Shown here: one piece after another, positions 1-7,186 of the stretch
Numbering within the stretch: position 1 is the first letter of the stretch
Layout: the number at the start of each line of letters is the position of its first letter
Assembly (NCBI GenBank): GCA_016936255.1
Contig: JAFGYE010000098.1
Span: 1-64,000 of the forward strand
DNA from: Marinifilaceae bacterium
GTDB lineage: Bacteria; Bacteroidota; Bacteroidia; Bacteroidales; Marinifilaceae
Reading direction: 5' to 3'
DNA: 64,000 nucleotides
Program-made: the position numbers and the translations under genes
The notes under the pieces: model-generated
Database searches by the model: none
What the model was told of the DNA's origin: nothing
The model's input: only the letters and a program-made list of their open reading frames with translations

Positions 1-318
1 AAGGGCCTCTTTGTAGTCCAGCTCATAAACTGCACCGTCAACACTTACGCTGCCTTTTCCGCCAACATTCACAACACCCAATTCTCTCCTCTCCAAAAAA
101 TAGTCCGCTTTTAATGGATCGATTGCTTCCAATGTCAATGCTTCCTTTACCGGAACGGCCCCGCCTACAATAATCCTGTCGTACTGGGAGTAGGTCAGAT
201 GAATGCTTCCTTCTTCCATTAAATTCTGAACCAGATACTCATCCCGTAATCGGGTTGTATCGTAACTCTTTGCATCTGCAGGATGAGTTGCATATCTTTC
301 TTCGTATTTCAATCCCAT
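1..318 (-). CDS. kduI: 5-keto-4-deoxyuronate isomerase KduI, N-terminal part
   Basis: The first 106 codons of a minus-strand gene that runs off the left edge. The translation starts MGLKYEERYATHP and contains DRIIVGGAVPV and YFLERRELGVVNVGG, hallmark blocks of 4-deoxy-L-threo-5-hexosulose-uronate ketol-isomerase. The family enzyme isomerises the 4-deoxy-5-keto-uronate released from pectin- or alginate-like polymers in the cytoplasm; its zinc ligands lie in the C-terminal half outside the window. The gene diverges from a LacI-family regulator, which suggests uronate-responsive control. The start is the ATG at 316-318, matching the usual family N-terminus. Confidence 0.9.
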   Translation of the reverse strand, partial: MGLKYEERYATHPADAKSYDTTRLRDEYLVQNLMEEGSIHLTYSQYDRIIVGGAVPVKEALTLEAIDPLKADYFLERRELGVVNVGGKGSVSVDGAVYELDYKEAL

Positions 319-411
319 GATATCTGTGTTTATAAATTTTATTTCTTCAGTTTTGACAACTTAAATTCTCAAGTATTTTTCAACTTGTTCGTTACAAAGA
401 AATAAAATGTT

Positions 412-430
412 ATCGATCTGCGCAATCGAT
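412..430. promoter_or_regulatory. Candidate operator between kduI and the LacI-type gene
   Basis: Two copies of ATCGAT (412-417 and 425-430) are separated by seven bases in the 326-bp divergent spacer 319-644. As ATCGAT is its own reverse complement, the pair forms a symmetric site suited to a LacI-family dimer. A minus-strand TTTCTTTG, one base off the TAnnTTTG -7 consensus, lies between it and kduI. The rest of the spacer is AT-rich and has four CTAAAAC or CTAAAC words (501-563) of unknown meaning. Binding is inferred. Confidence 0.3.
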
Positions 431-644
431 TGTCCGTTTTTTTATTTTCCACAAGCATAAACCGCATCAAAAATAGAAAGTAAAACTACATACAGCACTA
501 CTAAACAGAAGCTTTTGCACCTAAAACATAAAAACACTAAACGATATATTAATGCAACTAAACATCCTTTATTGCACTTTTCCGCATTCATTTATAAAAA
601 TAATATGCATCTTTGTAATGGATTAACTACTGCACAACATTACG

Positions 645-1667
645 ATGAAAAAAGAGAGTAACATTACCATTCACGACATAGCCAAAGCATTAAACATCTC
701 AGGATCTACAGTCTCCAGAGCTTTAAACGACAATTCGAGAATTAGTGACAAAACAAAAAAAGCTGTTCGCAGCATGGCTAAAAAGCTAGGTTACCAGCCA
801 AATGCCTTAGCCTCTAACCTGCGCACAAGTTGCACAAATACCATTGGTGTCATTATTCCAAGAATAAGCCGGTACTTCTTTTCTTCGGCAATTACAGGTA
901 TCGAGGAACTGGCCAGAACAAAAGGTTATAATGTTATCATCTGTCAATCAAACGATCAGGAAGCAAGAGAGTCCGACTGTGTTCAAACACTATTTGCCAG
1001 TCGTGTTGACGGAGTTATTTCATCGATAGCGATCAATACTAAAAACTACGACCATTATAAAACCTTCACCAACAGAGGTATTCCGCTGGTATTTTTCGAT
1101 AGGGTTTGTGACGAATTGGAAACAAGCCAGGTAGTCGTTGATGATTTTAAAGGTGGTTTTTTAGCTGCCGAACATCTTATTTCGAAAGGATGCAAACGAA
1201 TTGCACACATCAGCGGACCGCAGCATTTAAACATTTACATTAACCGTTTGCAAGGCTATTTAAAAGCTCTCCGCAAACACAGTATCAAAATCGAAGAGGA
1301 ACTTATCATTGAAAGCCCGTTAACCAGAGAGGACGGAATGGCATGTGCAAAAAAACTATTGGAATCACCCAATCCTCCTGATGCTATATTTGCGGCCAAC
1401 GATACTTCTGCTCTAAGTATCATTCTTTATGCGAAAGAAAACGGCATTCGAATTCCAGAAGACCTGGCAATTGTCGGATTCAGCAATGAACCATTCTCTG
1501 AATACCTAAACCCATCGCTCACAACAATAGAGCAATCTGGTTTTGATGTTGGCACAAAAGCAACCGAACTTTTACTTGATATCATCACCAACAAAACCGG
1601 AAATTATCAGGAAACAATTGTATTGCCTGTAAAACTGATTGAGAGAGAATCGAGTAACAGAATATAG
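645..1667 (+). CDS. LacI-family transcriptional regulator
   Basis: A 340-residue protein of normal LacI/GalR length. Residues 8-30 (ITIHDIAKALNISGSTVSRA) are the LacI helix-turn-helix, followed by the hinge-helix region (YQPNALASNLR). From about residue 62 (TIGVIIPRISRYFF) comes the periplasmic-binding-protein-like effector domain, with the typical DAIFAANDTSAL and LAIVGFSNEP blocks. It is divergently transcribed from kduI, so control of uronate catabolism by an intermediate such as 2-keto-3-deoxygluconate is a reasonable guess; the ligand cannot be read from sequence. The start ATG is directly followed by the helix-turn-helix. Confidence 0.9.
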   Translation: MKKESNITIHDIAKALNISGSTVSRALNDNSRISDKTKKAVRSMAKKLGYQPNALASNLRTSCTNTIGVIIPRISRYFFSSAITGIEELARTKGYNVIICQSNDQEARESDCVQTLFASRVDGVISSIAINTKNYDHYKTFTNRGIPLVFFDRVCDELETSQVVVDDFKGGFLAAEHLISKGCKRIAHISGPQHLNIYINRLQGYLKALRKHSIKIEEELIIESPLTREDGMACAKKLLESPNPPDAIFAANDTSALSIILYAKENGIRIPEDLAIVGFSNEPFSEYLNPSLTTIEQSGFDVGTKATELLLDIITNKTGNYQETIVLPVKLIERESSNRI

Positions 1668-1749
1668 ATAAACAGGCATGCTTTTAAATAAGAGACTCTA
1701 ACCTAAAGTATGGGATACGACTACAAACACTGGAACCTACAAAAAAGTT

Positions 1750-1988
1750 TTATCCCAACTCTTTAATCTTCTCTTCATATCGCATACACTCTTTCTTAGC
1801 ATCTGCAAAATTACCATTGAGTTTATCACATGAATCATTGGCAGCTTTCCAGCTATTCTTAGGGTAATCATGCATGCATTCATAATTAAATAACACTTTT
1901 TCTTTTTCAGACAATTGCTTAGTGAGATGCTAACGTGTCCGTTTTTTGTTCGGATTTCCAATATGAGTTCATTTTTGGCTTTTTCCAT
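1750..1988 (-). pseudogene. Probable frameshifted small protein gene
   Basis: The minus strand opens with MEKAKNELILEIRTKNGHVS from the ATG at 1988. Around 1925-1940 the plausible coding signal moves to another frame, which reads LTKQLSEKEKVLFNYECMHD, then YPKNSWKAANDSCDKLNGNF and ends KECMRYEEKIKELG with TAA at 1750-1752. The second frame has the better composition (balanced Asp, Lys, Asn, Trp and Cys), while the first frame carried onward turns into a Cys/Met/Leu-rich run. One indel would join them into an approximately 80-residue Cys-containing protein. I do not recognise the family. It could also be two unrelated short reading frames by chance. Confidence 0.3.
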
Positions 1989-2213
1989 CGGACATTTGGA
2001 GTTCTACCGAAAAAAAAAGTCCGGAAATTAGAAAGTGCAGGGACATATTCATTTGTCGCATCTAATCTCTATCTTCGCAGGCCTGATTTTGTTACAGAAT
2101 TCCGGGAATCCGCAATCGCATTCTACCAAAGTATTTTAAATAATGGTATAACCTGACGGACAAATATCCGTAATTGCACTTGTTCCTATCCGAAACAAAA
2201 GGATCAATTCTAT

Positions 2214-2246
2214 AATTGGCAAAAAGAATGAGACTTATTGCCAATT
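2214..2246. promoter_or_regulatory. Inverted repeat upstream of rlmG
   Basis: A perfect 9-bp inverted repeat, AATTGGCAA (2214-2222) and TTGCCAATT (2238-2246), ends 30 bases before the rlmG start. The 15-base spacer and lack of a T-run make an operator or leader hairpin more likely than a terminator. The binding factor is unknown. Confidence 0.3.
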
Positions 2247-2276
2247 GTAAATCAACATACTAAGACATATTGACAA

Positions 2277-3359
2277 ATGAATTTTGAGGAGAAAAAATAT
2301 AAGATTAAAAGATATGATTTATCCGAAGATAAATCATTAAAGGCCTGGAGTGCAGCAGACGAATATCTTTTGCAAGCGTTTACTGATTTGGAAAAAAAAC
2401 CAAATAATTTGGGTATTTATGGTGACAGATTTGGTTTTTTGAGTTGCTATTTACATTCATTTACCCCTACAATTGTATTTACTCAAAAAAGCCAGCAAAA
2501 AGCCATTGATGCCAATTTGAAAGCACACAATGCTCCGATGCTTCATTTTTCAGATCCGCTTTCCCCTATTGAAAACAAACTGGATTTCGCTCTGGTAAAT
2601 GTGCCTAAATCTTTAGAACTTTTTCAGCTTTTTCTTGAACAGATTGCAGGCAATTCGAGTGAAGATATTACCGTAATCTGTGCATTCATGACCCGCCATT
2701 TTAGTCCTAAATTATTACAAATAGCACAGGAATATTTCGATGTAACGGAACAAAGCAGAGCGGTAAAAAAAGCACGTCTATTAGTGCTTACTAAAAAGAA
2801 AAGCATCATTAAAAAAGAGCTCATCACCTCACTAAATTACAACAACCAAGACTACAAACAGTATTGGGGAGTGTTTTCGGCACAACATATTGATTATGCC
2901 ACACAGTTTTTTTTGGAACATCTTGAAATAGATGATAATGATCAATGTATTTTGGATTTAGCCTCTGGAAATGGAATTATTGGCAATGAAATATTCAAAG
3001 AATTGCCTGATGCTGAAATCCATTTAATGGATGATTCTTACCTGGCTGTTGCTTCAGCAAAATTAAATATTCAAGGAGAAAATATACATCATCATTTTAA
3101 TAATGAGCTAACCATTTTTGATGATAACACCTTTGATTTAATCGTAACAAATCCACCCTTTCATTTCGAATTTGAGATAAACATCCAAATTCCCCTTCAT
3201 CTCTTTAAAGGATGTTTCCGCTGTCTGAAAAAAGGTGGAAACCTTCAGATTGTCGCGAATAAACATTTAAATTACAAAGTACATTTGGAGCCTTTGTTCT
3301 CTTCGGTTCAGGTTATAGCAGAAGACAATAAATTTATTGTCTATAAATGCATTAAGTAA
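2277..3359 (+). CDS. rlmG: 23S rRNA (guanine-N2)-methyltransferase RlmG-like
   Basis: A 360-residue class I SAM-dependent methyltransferase. Like RlmG/RsmC it has an N-terminal degenerate methyltransferase-like half (LKAWSAADEYLLQAF near residue 21, KKARLLVLT near 165) and a catalytic C-terminal half. SAM motif I is LDLASGNGIIG (about 226-236), the acidic motif II region is HLMDDSYLAVASAKLN, and the N2-guanine NPPF motif is at 292-295. The C-terminus (IVANKHLNYK, DNKFIVYK) also follows E. coli RlmG, which modifies G1835 of 23S rRNA; that target is carried over from the family. Motif I has Ala-Ser where Gly-Cys is usual. It stands alone between a degraded gene and a terminator. Confidence 0.85.
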   Translation: MNFEEKKYKIKRYDLSEDKSLKAWSAADEYLLQAFTDLEKKPNNLGIYGDRFGFLSCYLHSFTPTIVFTQKSQQKAIDANLKAHNAPMLHFSDPLSPIENKLDFALVNVPKSLELFQLFLEQIAGNSSEDITVICAFMTRHFSPKLLQIAQEYFDVTEQSRAVKKARLLVLTKKKSIIKKELITSLNYNNQDYKQYWGVFSAQHIDYATQFFLEHLEIDDNDQCILDLASGNGIIGNEIFKELPDAEIHLMDDSYLAVASAKLNIQGENIHHHFNNELTIFDDNTFDLIVTNPPFHFEFEINIQIPLHLFKGCFRCLKKGGNLQIVANKHLNYKVHLEPLFSSVQVIAEDNKFIVYKCIK

Positions 3360-3466
3360 TTATACCTAAGAAGCACAACAATAGATTCTTAGGTTTCAGA
3401 TGTGGGATATCAGACTGATTTACAATACATTTATTTTCTAAGCTTCTTACTCCACCAACAAAATAA

Positions 3467-3492
3467 AAGCCCGACCAATACAAGCCGGGCTT
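3467..3492. terminator. Bidirectional terminator between rlmG and the metal-efflux operon
   Basis: AAGCCCG (3467-3473) and CGGGCTT (3486-3492) form a 7-bp GC-rich stem. The plus side continues with CCTTTTTT and the minus side has a TTTTATTTTG tail. It lies 108 bases after rlmG and 67 bases beyond the stop of the HMA-protein gene, so it can end both convergent units. Confidence 0.75.
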
Positions 3493-3558
3493 CCTTTTTT
3501 CATCCTGAAAGGAAAATTTACGGGTTACACTTCAATAAAACCAAACCCATTTGTTCCA

Positions 3559-3930
3559 TTAATGCTGATGATGTCCTTCGTCACTTTTCATCTCAGCATT
3601 CGTCCGATCGTATTTACAACATCCCGGCAATTTATTGTAAATCTCATCTTTAGCCTTATGCATTTCCGTATCATGACCTGCATTGGCAATGCCCATATGT
3701 ATTTTGTGAATGTCTGTTTTGGTTGTATCAAAAGCAACCTCAATTATTTTCGTTTCCTTGTTCCAATCTGCCAGTGTTACACCATCCACCGCTAAAGCCG
3801 CTTTTTCGATTCGGTTTTCGCACATTCCACAATTACCAAATACCTTAAATTTTTTACTTGTTTGCTGAGCAGATAAACTAAGCCCACTCACTAAAAACAA
3901 TCCGATTAATCCTATTAGTTTTAATTTCAT
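3559..3930 (-). CDS. Secreted heavy-metal-associated (HMA) domain protein
   Basis: A 123-residue protein with a signal peptide (residues 1-22, ending LSLSAQQ), so probably periplasmic. The HMA fold follows, with the metal-binding motif FGNCGMCENRIE (Cys34 and Cys37) in the ferredoxin-like first loop, as in CopZ and MerP. Further likely metal ligands are Cys104-Cys105 (PGCCKYD) and a C-terminal GHHQH. It is the last gene of the CusA/TolC/CusB group before the terminator, so it probably delivers Cu(I)/Ag(I)-like ions to the pump or buffers them in the periplasm. The metal is inferred from context. Confidence 0.8.
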   Translation of the reverse strand: MKLKLIGLIGLFLVSGLSLSAQQTSKKFKVFGNCGMCENRIEKAALAVDGVTLADWNKETKIIEVAFDTTKTDIHKIHMGIANAGHDTEMHKAKDEIYNKLPGCCKYDRTNAEMKSDEGHHQH

Positions 3931-4005
3931 AATATTTACTTTTTTTATTAACTATTTGTTTAAACTGCATTATTAAAAAGAGATATTCCTCTCCTCTTAA
4001 AAAAA

Positions 4006-5811
4006 TTACTTAATAATTTCTTTCACTTCTCCGCATCCGAGCATCATATCTCCAAAATAAGGGTTTTGTATTTCCTCTGAATTGCTGAACCAGTAAGCTC
4101 CTTTATCATCATCAGCCATGGGGCAAAATTGATAGTAAGTTGTTACTTTATCCAAACCAAAAGATTTTATACTTTTATACAAAGCCTGGTTAAATGGGGC
4201 AAAAGCAGTTCTTTGCGCATCAATATCTTTACTGGCAGCAATCGCTTTCAAGCTGACCTCAAGTACATTTAAATTGGTCATCCACTCCATATGTTTATCT
4301 CCTTTTAACAGCTCCATGTCAATAGTACTCAGTTTTGACAGTAAGGATTCCGTGGCAGGCTTAACCAAAGATGGGTTGGAGGTAACAAAAGCTTTTGTGA
4401 GCAACAAATATTCGTTATAAAAACCTGTTAATTGCTTTTTAAATTTTTCATCCACCACAGTGCCTTCCATTTTTTGCATCGAATTACCGACATCCATGTC
4501 TCCGTGATTGTGACCCATTGAGACTTTTCCTCCTTCAGGATTCATCATACTTGGAAGCCCAATTAGCTGAGCGGCAGCATCAATTTTAAAGACTCCGTTT
4601 ATTGCAATTTCTTCATTCTCTTTCAAGCCCTCACTCACAACAAAAAATGCGCCTGCTTCGGATCCTAAAACTATTTCCCGATACAAAAATGACGGGGTTT
4701 CCCGATTCGGAACTTTTACATACACAACAGATCTTTTTCCTGTCCAAAGCACTGCGGATTTCGGAATCAGTATTTTATTCAATCCTTTCTCAGTTTTAGA
4801 TTTCAAAATCCCGTTCACAAACATTTCCGGTTTAAGCTGCTGATTTTTATTTAAAACCTCTGCTCTCACTTTTGCTACTCTGGTATTGCCGTCAATAAAC
4901 GGATCGATAAAAGTCACCTTAGCTTCATAATTCTTACCTGGCATCGCCTGCACTGTAAACTCAAGCTTATCATTCACTTTTATCCAGGGCAAATCACTTT
5001 CATACGCATCCAGCATCACCCAAAGTTTCGATAAATCAACTACTTCGAACAACTTGGTTCCTTCTTTTATATAGTCGCCAATGGCAACATTCCGCACAGT
5101 AACGGTTCCCGAAATTGGAGACAACACGTCAAAATACAGCATTGGTTCTCCTTTTGTTTCAATCTCCTCAATTTGCTTGTCGGTAAGATCCCATAATTTC
5201 AATTTCCCTTTAGATGCCTGATATAAGGACGGACGCGACGATTTAAAACCAATCGCCTCCAACAATTCACGTTGCGCGGTTACCAAATCGGGAGAATAAA
5301 TGGTAGCCAGCCTGTCGCCTTTGCGAACTGTTTGTCCTGTGAAGTTGACAAATAACTTCTCTATTCTGCCTCCAAACCGGGCCGTCAATTCCGATATATT
5401 TCTTTCATCTGCATGAATTTTCCCCTGCAAACGAATCGATTTTTCAGGAACTCCCAATTGAACTTTCATGGTTTGAATGGCCGCCAATTTAGCCGCAGAC
5501 TCTGTCATCACAATTTCGTTCGGATTGACATCATCTCCTTTAGATTGCCTGTTTATGAGCGGAATTAAATCCATTGCGCATATCGGACATTTTCCCGGCT
5601 TATCCTGTTTTATTTGCGGATGCATGGAACAAGTCCAGATAGTTGGATCTTCAGATTCATGATTGTGCCCTTCGTGCCCTTCAACAGCATTTGTACCTGT
5701 AACTGTTTTATCTGATGATCCGGAAAATATCAGTCCGAGTAAAACTCCAATTACCAAAACTGCAATTACCAATTTGTAATTCTCTTTTATATTATTGATT
5801 GTTTTTTTCAT
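4006..5811 (-). CDS. CusB-type RND efflux periplasmic adaptor with metal-binding N-terminus
   Basis: A 601-residue membrane-fusion protein of a heavy-metal RND pump. A membrane anchor (about 14-31) is followed by a His-rich stretch (HEGHNH) and a heavy-metal-binding domain with CSMHP (Cys61) and CPICAMDL (Cys75, Cys78). The adaptor core (about 95-420: beta-barrel, lipoyl and hairpin parts) contains GRIEKLFVNFTGQTVRKGD and SPISGTVTVRNVAIGDYIKEG. The C-terminal ~130 residues are a DUF3347-type domain ending YYQFCPMADDDKGAYW and YFGDMMLGCG. It follows the TolC gene with a 138-bp spacer that holds a structured leader element (5839-5901), so separate control is possible. Confidence 0.9.
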   Translation of the reverse strand: MKKTINNIKENYKLVIAVLVIGVLLGLIFSGSSDKTVTGTNAVEGHEGHNHESEDPTIWTCSMHPQIKQDKPGKCPICAMDLIPLINRQSKGDDVNPNEIVMTESAAKLAAIQTMKVQLGVPEKSIRLQGKIHADERNISELTARFGGRIEKLFVNFTGQTVRKGDRLATIYSPDLVTAQRELLEAIGFKSSRPSLYQASKGKLKLWDLTDKQIEEIETKGEPMLYFDVLSPISGTVTVRNVAIGDYIKEGTKLFEVVDLSKLWVMLDAYESDLPWIKVNDKLEFTVQAMPGKNYEAKVTFIDPFIDGNTRVAKVRAEVLNKNQQLKPEMFVNGILKSKTEKGLNKILIPKSAVLWTGKRSVVYVKVPNRETPSFLYREIVLGSEAGAFFVVSEGLKENEEIAINGVFKIDAAAQLIGLPSMMNPEGGKVSMGHNHGDMDVGNSMQKMEGTVVDEKFKKQLTGFYNEYLLLTKAFVTSNPSLVKPATESLLSKLSTIDMELLKGDKHMEWMTNLNVLEVSLKAIAASKDIDAQRTAFAPFNQALYKSIKSFGLDKVTTYYQFCPMADDDKGAYWFSNSEEIQNPYFGDMMLGCGEVKEIIK

Positions 5812-5838
5812 CTGTTTGTATTTTTTACTTTATGGTCC

Positions 5839-5901
5839 GATGGAACTTACCATGAGTAAATAATCATTTTCGTGTGTGAGTTAATAATTACTTAATCATG
5901 G
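5839..5901 (-). promoter_or_regulatory. Structured leader element, copy A (before the CusB-type gene)
   Basis: Read on the minus strand this is a hairpin followed by AGTTCCATC, 28 bases before the cusB-like start. The arms are 5850-5864 and 5887-5901 (13 of 15 positions pair). A second copy with the same order lies before the MscS gene at 16471-16528. Both share ATGGAACTTA, TGTGTG and TTAATAATTA on the plus strand. Where copy A has an A-T pair in the outer stem (CCATGA/TCATGG) copy B has C-G (CCTGA/TCAGG), a compensatory change. Function unknown; a leader RNA structure or a mobile repeat are both possible. Confidence 0.5.
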
Positions 5902-5949
5902 ACGTTTCATATGCTTATAATTTGTTTTTTAGCTGCCACATGGAATGGT

Positions 5950-7182
5950 TTATTTCCCCATTAAGTAGTAGATAAATGCAATTGCTGCTTGTTTATCTGC
6001 TCTGGCTTTTTCCAATTCCAGCTTGTATTTCAGAACCTTTCTTTCCATTCTTAAAATCTCCTCAAAATTCTTATTCCCTGTTGCATAATCTGTTTCCAAC
6101 AGATTTAACGATTTATTAGCCAATTCTAATTGGGAGATGTACAAAGCAATTCTTCTATGTCCGTCTTTATAATCTTTCCATGAATTTTCGAATATGGATT
6201 CCAACATGTTTTGTGTATTGGCTTTGTCCATCTCTTTGGCTGTTTCAAGCAAAACAACTTCATTAATCATTGCTTTGTATTTGTTCCGGTAAAGAGGAAT
6301 TGTGATCCCCACTTTAGGGAAAACAAAAGCATCTTTTCCTGCCAGATTGTTATCTCCCTTCCCAACAATTGTATACTCAAATCCTAAATTAAAATCAGGC
6401 TTGCCTTGTTTGTTTGCCAGTATTTTTCGGTATTTCAACGACTCCTGCTGAAGCGCTATTCCCAGCAACTTGTGATTGTTGCTTCTCACAGAATCCAACA
6501 AGGCCTCTTTTGCAAAACGAATATCGTCTTCCCACAGAACATCCGGAGTATCTACCTCATTGGATGGATCAGTATTCAGCAGTTTGTTGAAAGAAAACTC
6601 CAATGCCTCCTGCTTATCGGTTAAAAGAGCCAATTGATTTTGCAAATCGCCAATTTCCATTTCTATTCGATACCCATCAACAGCTGAAACCAAACCAGCC
6701 TCTACCTTTACAGCTGCCAGCTTTTTAAATACACTCAGAATTTCAAAGTTCTGATTGGTTATTGCAATGGCCTTCTTATTAAAATAGATGTTGTAATAGT
6801 TTGCACTGATATCACTGAATAATTTTGATTTGGTATCCAGAAAAACTTCATACTTAGCCTTAGCGTTCTGAATCGCTATATTTTCCTTTGCTTTAAGAGT
6901 TCCAAACCAAGGAAACATCTGCGAAAGCGAAAATTTAAATTCCTGAGGCCCCATTCTTGTTTCAACAGGTTCTATAAAATAAGCAAATGCCAACTGGGGA
7001 TCCGGCAGTGCTTTCACCTGAGGAGCAAGCTCAAGTGCTGCCATATACTCCTTAAAGCGGGCCTTCAGTCCCGGATTATTTTCTGCTCCCATTTTCAGAT
7101 AAGCTGACAGTTCCTGCTGACCAAAGGCAACAGAAGATGTCAAAAGAAACAGGACTGTGATAATTCTATTTATTTTTCTCAT
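5950..7182 (-). CDS. TolC-family outer-membrane efflux protein (CusC role)
   Basis: A 410-residue outer-membrane factor. It starts with a signal peptide (MRKINRIITVLFLLTSSVAFGQ) and holds two alpha-helical hairpin repeats typical of the family (AYLKMGAENNPGLKARFKEY early; KVLKYKLELEKARADKQAAI at the end). The short beta segments include FNLGFEYTIVG and VFPKVGITIPLYRNK. No lipobox is present, unlike E. coli CusC. It starts four bases after the CusA-type stop, so the two are co-transcribed and probably coupled. It should form the outer-membrane channel of the tripartite metal pump. Confidence 0.88.
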   Translation of the reverse strand: MRKINRIITVLFLLTSSVAFGQQELSAYLKMGAENNPGLKARFKEYMAALELAPQVKALPDPQLAFAYFIEPVETRMGPQEFKFSLSQMFPWFGTLKAKENIAIQNAKAKYEVFLDTKSKLFSDISANYYNIYFNKKAIAITNQNFEILSVFKKLAAVKVEAGLVSAVDGYRIEMEIGDLQNQLALLTDKQEALEFSFNKLLNTDPSNEVDTPDVLWEDDIRFAKEALLDSVRSNNHKLLGIALQQESLKYRKILANKQGKPDFNLGFEYTIVGKGDNNLAGKDAFVFPKVGITIPLYRNKYKAMINEVVLLETAKEMDKANTQNMLESIFENSWKDYKDGHRRIALYISQLELANKSLNLLETDYATGNKNFEEILRMERKVLKYKLELEKARADKQAAIAFIYYLMGK

Positions 7183-7186
7183 GATT

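Noticed and set aside
1935-2156. A 73-residue plus-strand gene
   Set aside because: It overlaps the remnant on the other strand, has no recognisable motif and reads through a run of nine A residues.
3402-3653. A small gene between rlmG and the HMA gene
   Set aside because: The frame runs through the bidirectional terminator and into the HMA gene on the opposite strand; composition is not protein-like.
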